This document shows positions 42,105-53,743 of a stretch of 64,000 nucleotides of DNA, one piece after another. The position numbers and the translations under genes are program-made. The notes beneath the pieces were generated by a model that worked only from the letters and a program-made list of their open reading frames with translations, searched no databases and was not told the DNA's origin. The stretch is from NCBI RefSeq assembly GCF_028471945.1, contig NZ_CP110128.1:4576501-4640500 (forward strand). The letters run 5' to 3'. Position 1 is the stretch's first letter. Each line of letters starts with the position of its first letter. The stretch is from Pseudomonas sp. WJP1. Lineage in GTDB: Bacteria; Pseudomonadota; Gammaproteobacteria; Pseudomonadales; Pseudomonadaceae.

Positions 42105-42157
42105 GGTGGAACTCCTTGATACATGGGGTTTGAACGAGGGGATTTGCCGGGGTTTTG

Positions 42158-42943
42158 TCAGCTGCCACCGAACCAGTTGTAGCCCTGGTCTTCCCAGTAG
42201 CCGCCGGTGTAGGTGTTGCTGACGAAAATCGCCTGGATGTGTTTTGGGTTCTTGTAGCCGAGCTTGGTGGGCATGCGCAGCTTCATCGGGAAGCCGTATT
42301 CGCGCGGCAGCACGGCGCCGTCATAGGTCAGCGTCAACAGGGTTTGCGCATGCAGTGCAGTGGCCATGTCGATGCTGGTGTAGTAATCGTCGGCGCACTT
42401 GAAGCCGACATACTTGGCGTCGGTATCGGCCCCGACCCGCTTCAGGAAATCGCTGAAGCGTACGCCGCCCCAACGACCGATCGCGCTCCAGCCTTCGACG
42501 CAGATATGCCGGGTGATCTGCTCGGTTTGCGCCATGGCGCGCAGTTCTTCAAGGCGCCAGTTGCGCTTGTCCGCCACCAGGCCGGTGACTTCCAGCCGAT
42601 AGCTCTCCTCCTCCACCGTCGGCGCCTCGTCGATGCCGTAGAAGGCATTGAACGGAAATGGCCGGGTGATCATCGACGCCGGGTAGGTCGGCGCCATGGC
42701 ATTGGGGTTGAACAGCCAGCCTTGGACCCGGTCGTTGAAGCGCGACATGGACGACAACGCGGTCTCGACGCTGTCGTTGTCGGTGAGGTTGCAACCGGAC
42801 AACATGGCCACGCCGCCGAGTGTCAGGCCTCGCAGCAGGAACGCGCGGCGCGAGCGGTCTTCGATCTGCGGGGCGAGGATTTTCCGGGCGTCGGTCAGGA
42901 TGGACGACTCGTCCAGCCCGGAGTCTTGAATGCGCTTTTTCAT
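42158..42943 (-). CDS. Periplasmic molybdopterin-dependent oxidoreductase (sulfite oxidase/MsrP fold)
   Basis: 261 residues. A twin-arginine signal appears in 'DRSRRAFLLRGLTLGGVAML', followed by Ser-Gly-Cys, so a lipoprotein-like anchor is possible. The SUOX-fold core includes the cysteine ligand of molybdenum in 'ITRHICVEGWSAIGRWGGV' and the cofactor region 'LPREYGFPMKLRMPTKLGYK'. The gene overlaps the cytochrome b gene by 4 bases, so electrons probably pass from the membrane quinone pool through the cytochrome. Substrate unknown, possibly a sulfoxide or similar oxidised compound. Confidence 0.87.
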   Translation of the reverse strand: MKKRIQDSGLDESSILTDARKILAPQIEDRSRRAFLLRGLTLGGVAMLSGCNLTDNDSVETALSSMSRFNDRVQGWLFNPNAMAPTYPASMITRPFPFNAFYGIDEAPTVEEESYRLEVTGLVADKRNWRLEELRAMAQTEQITRHICVEGWSAIGRWGGVRFSDFLKRVGADTDAKYVGFKCADDYYTSIDMATALHAQTLLTLTYDGAVLPREYGFPMKLRMPTKLGYKNPKHIQAIFVSNTYTGGYWEDQGYNWFGGS

Positions 42944-43557
42944 ACGGGCTCCTTGCGACCGACAATCATGGCCAACAGTGTTTTGGGAACCAGTGCCACC
43001 ATCACCAGGTGCACTGCGACGAATGCCACCAACAGCGCCATCGCGACGAAGTGCACATGGCGCGCACCTTCGTAGCCCCAGAGCAACTCACGCAACAGCG
43101 GGAACTGCACCGACTTCCACAGCACCAGCCCGGAGATCACCAGCAGCGTGATATCGACCATCACGAACAGGTACGCCACACGCTGCACCTGGTTGTAGTG
43201 ATTCAGGTCGGCATGCGCCAACCGGCCCCGCAGCGCGGCCCACAGGTCCTGCAGCACGCCCTTGGGGGAAACCGGGAAGAAACGTCGCTTCAGGCGGCCA
43301 CTGACCAGGTTGATGGTCAGATAGACGAGGCCGTTGAGCACGAGAAACCACATCGCCGCGAAGTGCCATTGCAAGGCGCCGCCCAGCCAGCCGCCCAGGG
43401 TGATCGACTTGGGAAAGCTGAAATCGTAGAGCGGCGAGGCGTTGTAGATGCGCCAGCCACTGGTGACCATCACCAGCACCGCCAGGGCGTTCAGCCAGTG
43501 GGTGAGCCGCAGCCAGCGTGGATGGCTGGCCTTGGGTGAAGCAGTTGACTGCGACAT
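42940..43557 (-). CDS. Membrane cytochrome b (Ni/Fe-hydrogenase/b561 type), partner of the molybdoenzyme
   Basis: 205 residues with four membrane helices and probable haem-ligand histidines in 'RWLRLTHWLNALAVLVMVTS', 'GGALQWHFAAMWFLVLNGLV' and 'HVHFVAMALLVAFVAVHLVM'. The ATG at 43557 gives 'MSQSTASPKASHPRWLRLTH'; an upstream open frame runs through a REP and is rejected. It is the first gene of the pair, and its stop overlaps the molybdoenzyme start (ATGA). Confidence 0.86.
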   Translation of the reverse strand: MSQSTASPKASHPRWLRLTHWLNALAVLVMVTSGWRIYNASPLYDFSFPKSITLGGWLGGALQWHFAAMWFLVLNGLVYLTINLVSGRLKRRFFPVSPKGVLQDLWAALRGRLAHADLNHYNQVQRVAYLFVMVDITLLVISGLVLWKSVQFPLLRELLWGYEGARHVHFVAMALLVAFVAVHLVMVALVPKTLLAMIVGRKEPV

Positions 43558-43670
43558 GTCCGGCTCCCGGTTGTGGTTCGTTGGAGCCAAGTATGGGAGC
43601 CGGAAGATCGCCAAATCCTCACGTAAAGTTAAATTAAACGTGATAACTGGCCTATTACGGCCAACCAGAA

Positions 43671-43765
43671 CCTGTAGGAGTGAGCCTGCTCGCGATGGCG
43701 TAGTGTCAGGCGATGCAACTGTTGGCAGGCACACCGCGATCGCGAGCAGGCTCACTCCTACAGGG
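43671..43765. repeat. REP doublet
   Basis: CCTGTAGGAGTGAGCCTGCT... facing ...CAGGCTCACTCCTACAGG, with arms of about 30 bases nearly perfect, between divergent genes (cytochrome b and methyltransferase). Confidence 0.86.
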
Positions 43766-43833
43766 TTTTGTGTCGTCCACCCGACGCGCAACTATGGTTA
43801 AATGCCGCCCCCGCAAATTGCCGACCCAGACCC

Positions 43834-44775
43834 ATGAACGCAGACGCCCTCTCCACTCTTCACGACCACTTGCTGGCGGCACTGACAACACCTCCCGCCG
43901 AAACCCGCCGCCTGTTCCACGGCCGCGGCCGTTGCTGGCCGGGGCTCGAGCAACTGACCGTCGACTGGTTGCAGGGCGTGGTGCTGGTGTCGCTGTTCAA
44001 GGAACCGGAACAAGCGCAACTGGACGCCTTGAAGCAGCTGTTGCTTGAGCTCACACAGTCACCGGCATGGGCGCAATCGGGCGCGCATACCTTGCTGCTG
44101 CAACACCGCTACCTGCTGCAAAGCACCACCGAATGGCTACTGGGGGACGTCATCGAGGAAATGACCATCACCGAGGGCGGCCTGAAGTATCGCGTGGACC
44201 TGGGGCGCAAACAGAACACAGGGCTGTTCCTCGACATGCGCTATGGCCGCGACTGGGTGCGGGCAGAAGCCCTGGGCAAACGCGTGTTGAACCTGTTCGC
44301 CTACACCTGCGGCTTCTCGGTGGCGGCCATCGAAGGCGGCGCAACCCACGTGGTCAACCTGGACATGTCCAGCCCGGCGCTGAGCCGCGGGCGCGACAAT
44401 CACCGGCTCAACGGGCATGACCTGGGCAAGGTGACCTTTCTCGGCCACGACCTGTTCAAGTCCTGGGGCAAAGTCATCGGCAAGGGCCCTTACGACCTGG
44501 TGATCATCGACCCGCCGTCCTTCCAGAAAGGCAGTTTCCTGCTGACCAAGGACTACCAACGGGTGCTGCGTCGCCTGCCGGAACTGCTCGGCCCCCAAGG
44601 CACGGTATTGGCCTGCATGAACGACCCGGCCTTCGGTGCGGACTTCCTCATCGACGGCGTGACCCGCGAAGCGCCGAGCCTGCGCTTTGAACGGCGACTG
44701 GACAATCCGCCGGAGTTCCCGGATGCCGATGTGGAGTGTGGGTTGAAGGCGTTGGTGTTTACCCTGGCGGATTGA
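43834..44775 (+). CDS. SAM-dependent methyltransferase, RlmI-like
   Basis: 313 residues. The C-terminal class I methyltransferase fold has motif I 'VLNLFAYTCGFSVAAIEGGA', an acidic residue in 'HVVNLDMSSPALSRGRDNHR' and motif IV 'YDLVIIDPPSFQKGSF', typical of 23S rRNA m5C methyltransferases of the RlmI type. The N-terminal PUA domain of RlmI is not evident, so this is a shorter relative. The ATG at 43834 is chosen. Its last 17 bases overlap the convergent LuxR gene. Confidence 0.85.
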   Translation: MNADALSTLHDHLLAALTTPPAETRRLFHGRGRCWPGLEQLTVDWLQGVVLVSLFKEPEQAQLDALKQLLLELTQSPAWAQSGAHTLLLQHRYLLQSTTEWLLGDVIEEMTITEGGLKYRVDLGRKQNTGLFLDMRYGRDWVRAEALGKRVLNLFAYTCGFSVAAIEGGATHVVNLDMSSPALSRGRDNHRLNGHDLGKVTFLGHDLFKSWGKVIGKGPYDLVIIDPPSFQKGSFLLTKDYQRVLRRLPELLGPQGTVLACMNDPAFGADFLIDGVTREAPSLRFERRLDNPPEFPDADVECGLKALVFTLAD

Positions 44776-45535
44776 GCACCAGCGCAAACAACTCACCGTG
44801 CCCGTTCACGTTGAGCTTGTGGTAGAGATTGCGCCGGTGCACCTTCACCGTCTCCGGGGAAATGCCCATCTGCTGGGCGATGGCCTTGCTGGAGAAACCC
44901 TGGAGGATCAGGCGCGCGGTTTCGATTTCGCGCACCGACAGGCGAGCATCGAAGCGATCGAGCAAGGTCGCCAGGTCCCCGGCTACAGCTTCGACAGCCG
45001 GGCCTTCCGGCGGTAGCAATTGCAGGTGCCGACGCATCGCCGCCAGCACCCAGTCGCGCACGCACAGCAAGCTGCCCTGCTCTTGCAGGGTGAAGCGTGT
45101 CGCGCGTCCCAGGGACAACCCGAGGACGGCGCCGTCGACGTTGACCATGAACTGCAACTCGTCCCCGCCCACCACCGTGCGAAAGTAGCTCAGGTAGTAC
45201 TCGCTCTGCTGGAACTGGTCGGGGGCCACCGAATCGAGGCTGTGCAGGCCATCGGCGATGCCGGCGCAAACCGCCAGGTAAAACGGGTCGAGCAGGTACA
45301 TGCCGGCGCGGTAGTCCGCCAGTTCTTCGTGCTCATCGCCGCTGCCTGTGGAGTCAAAATCGATCAGCAGGCGCGGCACCCTTCCCGGTCGCAGCACCGC
45401 GACCAGGGCGTTGTCCAGCGGCACCAGCAAGCGCAGGGTGTCGACCAGCGCACGCCAGAACCCGTCCTGGCCGATCGCGCCAAATACCCGTGCCAATCCC
45501 TGGTGCAGCGGTAACTCTTTCAACAACGCGTCCAC
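44759..45535 (-). CDS. LuxR-family transcriptional regulator
   Basis: 258 residues. The C-terminal helix-turn-helix is 'LSVREIETARLILQGFSSKA' plus 'MGISPETVKVHRRNLYHKLN'. The N-terminal 190 residues form an unassigned sensing region, with 'DSTGSGDEHEELADYRAGMY' and 'SYFRTVVGGDELQFMVN'. It diverges from the polyamine-type binding-protein gene (111 bases apart) and is its likely regulator. Confidence 0.87.
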   Translation of the reverse strand: MDALLKELPLHQGLARVFGAIGQDGFWRALVDTLRLLVPLDNALVAVLRPGRVPRLLIDFDSTGSGDEHEELADYRAGMYLLDPFYLAVCAGIADGLHSLDSVAPDQFQQSEYYLSYFRTVVGGDELQFMVNVDGAVLGLSLGRATRFTLQEQGSLLCVRDWVLAAMRRHLQLLPPEGPAVEAVAGDLATLLDRFDARLSVREIETARLILQGFSSKAIAQQMGISPETVKVHRRNLYHKLNVNGHGELFALVLNPPG

Positions 45536-45554
45536 GCACTACCCCTTTTGAGTA

Positions 45555-45573
45555 ACCCATGATGGGAATGGGT
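45555..45573. promoter_or_regulatory. Palindrome between luxR-type gene and binding protein
   Basis: ACCCAT-gatggga-ATGGGT, a 6-bp inverted repeat in the 111-bp divergent gap, close to the LuxR start. A candidate operator only. Confidence 0.35.
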
Positions 45574-45646
45574 ATCGGCCACTCCGCTCGATACGCTGCA
45601 CACTCCTGATCATCACCGGCCTGCAGCAGGCCAGGAGTGCCGCATC

Positions 45647-46750
45647 ATGAGTGGTCACCGCTCGTATTTCAATCTGGGGCTGGGCACCTACCTGGTGGCC
45701 TCGCTGTCAGCGGTTGCCGCCGATGGCCCGACGGTGCACGTGTACAACTGGTATGACTACATCGGCCCCACCACCCTGCATGATTTCAAGCGGGACACCG
45801 GAATCCAGCCGGTCTACGACACCTTCGACAGTGCCGAAGTCCTCGAAGGCAAACTGCTGACCAGCCGCAGCGGCTACGACGTGGTGGTGGCCAGCAACTT
45901 CAGTTTGCCGACTCTGATCAAGGCCGGCGCCCTCGCCCCGCTGCCCCACGCGCAGATGCCGGACTTCAAGAACATGGACACCGACCTGCTGGCGAAACTG
46001 GCCAACAACGATCCGGGCAACCAGTACGCCGTGCCGTATCTGTGGGGCACCAACGGCATCGGCTATAACGTGGACAAAGTGCGCGCTACTTTGGGCGATA
46101 AGGCGCCGGTGGATTCCTGGGACCTGGTGTTCAAGGAAGAGAACCTGGCCAAACTCGGCGAATGCGGCGTGGCGATGCTCGACTCGCCCGCGGAAATGCT
46201 GCCGGTCGCCCTGCACTACCTGGGCCTGCCGCCCAACAGCACCAATCCCGAGGATTACAGGAAGGCCGAAACGCTACTGCTCAAGTTGCGTCCGCACATC
46301 GCCTACTTCAATTCCTCGAAGTTCATCAGTGACCTGTCCAACGGCAACATCTGCGTCGCCGTGGGTTGGTCCGGCGCGATGCTCGAAGCCAAGGCCACCG
46401 CCGAGCAGGCCGGCAATGGCGTGAAGATCGCCTACAGCTTGCCCAAGGAAGGCGCGCCGGTGTGGTTCGACACGCTGGTGTTGCTCAAGGACGCACCACA
46501 TCCGCAACAGGGCCTGGCCTTCATCGACTACCTGATGCGCGCCGAGGTCATCGCCCCGGTCACTAATCACCTCAACTACCCCAACGGCAACCGCAACGCG
46601 ACCGCGCTGGTGGCCGAAGCGACACGCACCAATCCTGCTGTTTACCCGTCAGCCGAGGCTCTTGCCACGTTGTTCACCCTGCAACCCCTACCGCCGGCCA
46701 CCGAGCGTGTGCGTACGCGGATCTGGAGCAAGGTCAAGAACGGCCAGTAG
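45647..46750 (+). CDS. Polyamine-type ABC substrate-binding protein (PotF/SpuD family)
   Basis: 367 residues. After a short signal region ('YFNLGLGTYLVASLSAVAAD') the mature protein opens 'VHVYNWYDYIGPTTLHDFKR', the standard PotF/SpuD sequence. The segments 'AEVLEGKLLTSRSGYDVVVA', 'NQYAVPYLWGTNGIGYNVDK' and 'CVAVGWSGAMLEAKATAE' also match. No permease or ATPase genes are adjacent. A role in putrescine/spermidine-like amine uptake or sensing is inferred. Confidence 0.87.
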   Translation: MSGHRSYFNLGLGTYLVASLSAVAADGPTVHVYNWYDYIGPTTLHDFKRDTGIQPVYDTFDSAEVLEGKLLTSRSGYDVVVASNFSLPTLIKAGALAPLPHAQMPDFKNMDTDLLAKLANNDPGNQYAVPYLWGTNGIGYNVDKVRATLGDKAPVDSWDLVFKEENLAKLGECGVAMLDSPAEMLPVALHYLGLPPNSTNPEDYRKAETLLLKLRPHIAYFNSSKFISDLSNGNICVAVGWSGAMLEAKATAEQAGNGVKIAYSLPKEGAPVWFDTLVLLKDAPHPQQGLAFIDYLMRAEVIAPVTNHLNYPNGNRNATALVAEATRTNPAVYPSAEALATLFTLQPLPPATERVRTRIWSKVKNGQ

Positions 46751-46756
46751 ACACAC

Positions 46757-46867
46757 CGCATCCCCCTGTAGGAGTGAGCCTGCTCGCGATAGCGGTGGGT
46801 CAAATTGCAACATTGTGGGATCTGCTGGCCCTATCGCGAGCAGGCTCACTCCTACAGGGGATGCGGT
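46757..46867. repeat. REP doublet
   Basis: CCGCATCCCCCTGTAGGAGT... facing ...ACTCCTACAGGGGATGCGG, with arms of about 38 bases counting flanking matches, between the binding protein and P1 peptidase genes. Confidence 0.87.
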
Positions 46868-46913
46868 GCTCACAAAAGCATTTTTCCACCACGAATCGAA
46901 GACGAGAGAACCG

Positions 46914-48044
46914 ATGAAACCACGTGCCCGCGATCTCAATATCCAATTTGGCCAGCTGCAACCTGGCCCCCTCAATGCCATCACCGATGTACCCGGCGTG
47001 CGGGTCGGCCACAGCGATGTGCGCGGTCGCACCGCCAAGGGTCGCGATATCCTGACCGGGGTGACCGTGATCGAACCCCGTGCCGGTTCCACCAGCCAGC
47101 AACCCTGTTTTGCCGGGGTCCATGTGCTCAATGGCAATGGCGATGCCACGGGTCTGGAGTGGATTCGCGAGGCCGGTTTGCTGACCAGCCCGATCGCCTT
47201 CACCAACACCCATAGCCTGGGCGTGGTGCGCGATGCCTTGATCGTGCAGGACCGCGAGCAGCAACCGGACGACGGGCGGCTCTACTGGAACATGCCAGTG
47301 GTGCTGGAGACCTTCGACGGCTTGCTCAATGACATCAACGGCTTCCACGTGAAGCCCGAGCATGTCGCCCAGGCCCTGCGCGCGGCGACAGGCGGCCCGG
47401 TAGCCGAAGGCAATGTCGGCGGCGGCAGCGGCATGATCTGTCACGAGTTCAAGGGCGGCATCGGCACCGCTTCGCGACGCCTGGACAGTGCCCAGGGCGG
47501 CTGGACGGTTGGCGCGATTGTCCAGGCCAACCATGGCATCCGCAATGAGTTGCGCGTCGATGGCTACCCGGTCGGGCGCTACATGCAGCAGGTCGACTCA
47601 CCGTTTCTCAAGGCTTCACTGCCGCACCCGGGCATGGGTTCGATCGTGGTGTGCCTGGCCACCGATGCGCCTTTGCTGCCACACCAATGCACGCGCCTGG
47701 CACAGCGCGCCAGCCTCGGCCTGGCCCGCACCGGCGGCGGCAATGAAGACCACAGCGGCGACATCTTCATCGCTTTCGCCACCGGCAACCAGCATGTACC
47801 GCCAGCGGCTTACGAGAGCAAAAAAGCGCCGACCTGCGACAACCTGAGCATGGTCAATAACGATCACATCAGCGAATTGTTCCTGGCGGCCACCGAGGCC
47901 GTTGAAGAAGCCATCATCAACGCCTTGCTCGCCGCCGAAACGACGGAAGGTAACGGCCACGCGGTGCCGGGGCTGGATGCCGAAACGCTGCTGGAGGCCC
48001 TGAACCAGGCCGGTTGGCCCGGGGAGCGCAATCGCAGAAGCTGA
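46914..48044 (+). CDS. P1-family peptidase (DmpA/beta-peptidyl aminopeptidase)
   Basis: 376 residues. It starts 'MKPRARDLNIQFGQLQPGPL' and includes 'ITDVPGVRVGHSDVRGRTAK', typical of DmpA. Members are Ntn-type hydrolases that self-cleave before a serine. The expected site is Gly-Ser in 'HPGMGSIVVCLATDAPLLPH'. Other conserved pieces: 'NVGGGSGMICHEFKGGIGTA', 'GLARTGGGNEDHSGDIFIAF'. It releases N-terminal D- or beta-amino acids or related substrates in the cytoplasm. Next to a polyamine-type binding protein, it may process an imported amide. Confidence 0.88.
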   Translation: MKPRARDLNIQFGQLQPGPLNAITDVPGVRVGHSDVRGRTAKGRDILTGVTVIEPRAGSTSQQPCFAGVHVLNGNGDATGLEWIREAGLLTSPIAFTNTHSLGVVRDALIVQDREQQPDDGRLYWNMPVVLETFDGLLNDINGFHVKPEHVAQALRAATGGPVAEGNVGGGSGMICHEFKGGIGTASRRLDSAQGGWTVGAIVQANHGIRNELRVDGYPVGRYMQQVDSPFLKASLPHPGMGSIVVCLATDAPLLPHQCTRLAQRASLGLARTGGGNEDHSGDIFIAFATGNQHVPPAAYESKKAPTCDNLSMVNNDHISELFLAATEAVEEAIINALLAAETTEGNGHAVPGLDAETLLEALNQAGWPGERNRRS

Positions 48045-48248
48045 CACTTGTGGGGGGATTCGACTAGTGGTACTTGAGACCGAACCCCCATCTTCCTACG
48101 ATGGAGTTGCGCAGCCGCTTGCTTGTCCAAGCCGTTGCGTAGGTGGTGAGTGCATTGAACCCCTATCAAGCTCACCGCCTGCTTCATGCGCATCTTGAGC
48201 CTCAATGGCTCCACTTCTCCCCATCAAAGAGCTTTGAGGCTCTTTTTT
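48045..48248 (+). ncRNA. Candidate small RNA or long 3' tail ending in a terminator
   Basis: The 200 bases after the P1 peptidase stop have no convincing gene. They contain an inverted repeat (GGTGGTGAG near 48138 with CTCACCGCC near 48171) and end in a strong terminator (48226-48248). It may be a processed 3' UTR RNA or an independent small RNA. A short forward frame here has no ribosome-binding site. No known RNA family was recognised. Confidence 0.3.
48226..48248 (+). terminator. Rho-independent terminator
   Basis: AAAGAGC-tttgag-GCTCTTT followed by further T residues. It would stop transcription coming from the P1 peptidase gene about 200 bases downstream of its stop codon. Confidence 0.75.
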
Positions 48249-48271
48249 AACTGCGCGAAAACCAGACACTG

Positions 48272-48296
48272 AAAGCCCGGCACCTGGCCGGGCTTT
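48272..48296. terminator. Bidirectional stem-loop terminator
   Basis: AAAGCCCGGC-acctg-GCCGGGCTTT, a perfect 10-bp stem with A/T tails on both sides, between two convergent transcription units. Confidence 0.7.
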
Positions 48297-48322
48297 GTGC
48301 TTTCTACACGCCAACCCAAAAT

Positions 48323-48417
48323 CCCCTGTAGGAGTGAGCCTGCTCGCGATGGCGGTATTACATTCAACATCATTGTTGACTGCCCTGGCGCCATCGCGAG
48401 CAGGCTCACTCCTACAA
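48323..48417. repeat. REP doublet
   Basis: CCCCTGTAGGAGTGAGCCTG... facing ...CAGGCTCACTCCTACA, with arms of about 30 bases, immediately after the GNAT gene stop. Confidence 0.86.
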
Positions 48418-48418
48418 T

Positions 48419-49108
48419 TTAACCGCGTTTCTCCAAGCGCTCACGGACAAACTCATCGGCCTTGCGCGTCAGCTGGTCCAGATGCCGGTCACGTTGTTTT
48501 TCAGCATCGAGCATCGCCCGCTTGCCGTGCTTTTGCAGCAGGTAGGTATGAATCTGCCGTACCTCCAGCGAGCTGTAGATCGGCGCCACATCCAGCAGCG
48601 CCCTCAAGCCGTCGCTGGCGTGATCGCGGGTGTTCATCAGCACCTGGGTGGCGCGCGCGCCCACCACCTCAAAGCCCATCGACTCAAAGTACGGCACCTT
48701 GGCCACGGCGCAAGCCAGCTCGGCATGCGGGTAACGGCCGACCATCTCGCGCAGCATCCTGCGCGCAATCCCTTGTCGCCGATGTCCGGCATCCACGGCC
48801 ATATAGGCCACGCTGCACGCGTCAGGATCGTCCTTGACCGGCAGGTACAACAGGAAACCTGCGACCTTGTCCGGATCGTCCAGATCCGTGGCGACGATCA
48901 ACTCCACCTCAATGCCTTTCGTCCCGTTCAAGGCCTCCAGATACAGGTGCACTTCATAACCGATCGCGTACTGGTAGACGTTGTACAACAGGTTGCTCGG
49001 CGCGATGGAGACCATGCTGATGTCGGTCAGGTTATCGACCACCATCTGCAGGATCTGACTGTTGACCGACTCGGGGCACGGGGTTTTGTAGTGGGTGATC
49101 TGGGGCAT
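48419..49108 (-). CDS. GNAT-family N-acetyltransferase
   Basis: 229 residues. The acetyl-CoA binding motif A is in 'VAYMAVDAGHRRQGIARRML' (R-R-Q-G-I-A) followed by 'FESMGFEVVGARATQVLMNT'. A charged C-terminal helix ('DAEKQRDRHLDQLTRKADEF') extends past the GNAT core. The ATG at 49108 gives 'MPQITHYKTPCPESVNSQIL'; 14 upstream codons are excluded. Substrate unknown. Confidence 0.83.
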   Translation of the reverse strand: MPQITHYKTPCPESVNSQILQMVVDNLTDISMVSIAPSNLLYNVYQYAIGYEVHLYLEALNGTKGIEVELIVATDLDDPDKVAGFLLYLPVKDDPDACSVAYMAVDAGHRRQGIARRMLREMVGRYPHAELACAVAKVPYFESMGFEVVGARATQVLMNTRDHASDGLRALLDVAPIYSSLEVRQIHTYLLQKHGKRAMLDAEKQRDRHLDQLTRKADEFVRERLEKRG

Positions 49109-49510
49109 TGCTGGGATTGACTCCGGGAAATGGGCGCGACTGCCTATCATAGCGTGCCGGAGCGGGTTACTCGCCTGTGATCGTTCCCAGGATCTGCGTG
49201 TGAATTCAATCCCGGTGTAGCGCCCCGCCCGCCATCAGCAGAACCGACAGCACCTTGTGCACATAACGGCGTTTGGCCATTGGTGAAAGTAACCCAATGA
49301 AACAAGGACATTTTCCCCGTTAATGAGGAATTTCACCCACCGGCGACTGATGCACCACTGAAACACCCTGAAACAACTTACTAATTAATCACAAATTTTT
49401 TTCCCACTTTTGACATGGCCCGTCTGTTGCACCAGCCCTTGCACCGCAGCAGTCGTCCCCCACTCGGGGACGTGGGTTTCGCCAATTTGGCATGCGTAAG
49501 GGGAAACCAA
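49109..49510. other. Regulatory gap before the multicopper oxidase
   Basis: No gene seen. AT-rich stretches (49375-49410) precede a sigma-54-type promoter. A hairpin-like sequence (CGTCCCCCACTCGGGGACG, 49451-49471) lies in the putative 5' leader. Confidence 0.45.
49416..49431 (+). promoter_or_regulatory. Sigma-54 (-24/-12) promoter of the multicopper oxidase
   Basis: TGGCCCG-TCTG-TTGCA has GG at 49417-49418 and GC at 49429-49430 with exactly ten bases between, and matches the RpoN consensus at all but one position. It lies 80 bases upstream of the ATG at 49511. Known manganese-oxidase genes of P. putida depend on the RpoN-dependent regulator MnxR, which fits. Start site and activator site were not tested. 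Confidence 0.65.
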
Positions 49511-52933
<3,423 letters not shown>

Positions 52934-52945
52934 AGCGCTTGGTGC

Positions 52946-52972
52946 CCGGTCCACGCCATGTGGACCGGGCGC
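52946..52972 (+). terminator. Stem-loop after the multicopper oxidase
   Basis: GCCCGGTCCAC-gccat-GTGGACCGGGC, an 11-bp perfect stem starting 13 bases after the stop. There is no T-run, so termination is likely but not certain. Confidence 0.55.
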
Positions 52973-53019
52973 CGCACAACCAAGCCATCAACCGATCTTG
53001 TTCACGCCCTGCATACTCG

Positions 53020-53589
53020 CTAGCGCTGTGGCGCGACCATGCGAAACTGGATATTGATGTCGTTGGAAACAAAACTGTCGGCCCACTCCCCCTCGCCGAT
53101 CTTGAAGTCATTGCGCTTGAGCGTCAGCTCGCCGACGAAGATCCCGACACCGCCGTCGGCCTTGAGCAGAACCGGCACATCCACCTTGCGTGTCAGGCCT
53201 CGCAGCGTCAGATTGCCGGTAATCAGGTAGCGGTCGTTGGCGAGGTCCTTGACGCGCGTTGATTCGAAGGTGGCCTGCGGATAGCGCTCGGTATCGAACC
53301 AGGCAGGCTTTTGCAGCTCGGTATTGGCGTCGTCACTACCGGCGTCGATGCTGGTCAGATCGATGGTCAAGTTGGCGTGGGCTGCCTCGGGGTGGGCGGT
53401 ATCGAAATCAAGGTCCCCGACGAATTCCTTGAAAGTGCCAAAGGCTCGCGTGCCCATCTGGTTGTAGGTGAACCTGATGGTGCTGGCCTTGGCATTCACA
53501 TCCGAGTATTCAACTGCACCACCCTGCACAGGAACGCCCAACGCAAGCAGGGCGACCAGGGATATGAAACGCAGGAATCGAGGGTTCAT
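53020..53589 (-). CDS. YceI-family periplasmic lipocalin-like protein
   Basis: 189 residues. Signal peptide 'MNPRFLRFISLVALLALGVP' (cleavage near GGA). The mature domain has the YceI pattern: 'ASTIRFTYNQMGTRAFGTFK', 'NLTIDLTSIDAGSDDANTEL', 'YPQATFESTRVKDLANDRYL' and 'GNLTLRGLTRKVDVPVLLKA'. Members bind isoprenoids or ubiquinone-like lipids in the periplasm. It converges with the oxidase gene. Confidence 0.88.
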   Translation of the reverse strand: MNPRFLRFISLVALLALGVPVQGGAVEYSDVNAKASTIRFTYNQMGTRAFGTFKEFVGDLDFDTAHPEAAHANLTIDLTSIDAGSDDANTELQKPAWFDTERYPQATFESTRVKDLANDRYLITGNLTLRGLTRKVDVPVLLKADGGVGIFVGELTLKRNDFKIGEGEWADSFVSNDINIQFRMVAPQR

Positions 53590-53743
53590 GGAACACTCCG
53601 GGCCGGGGCGCCCTCATGGGAAAGTGTCGAACACACGCAAGCCAGCAGTAGGAGGACTAAAGCAAAGAACGGCCGTTTATTCCACTGGCGGCACGGATTT
53701 GCGACCATCTGTTGCAGAAGCTGGCTTGCCTGCGAAGGCGATT

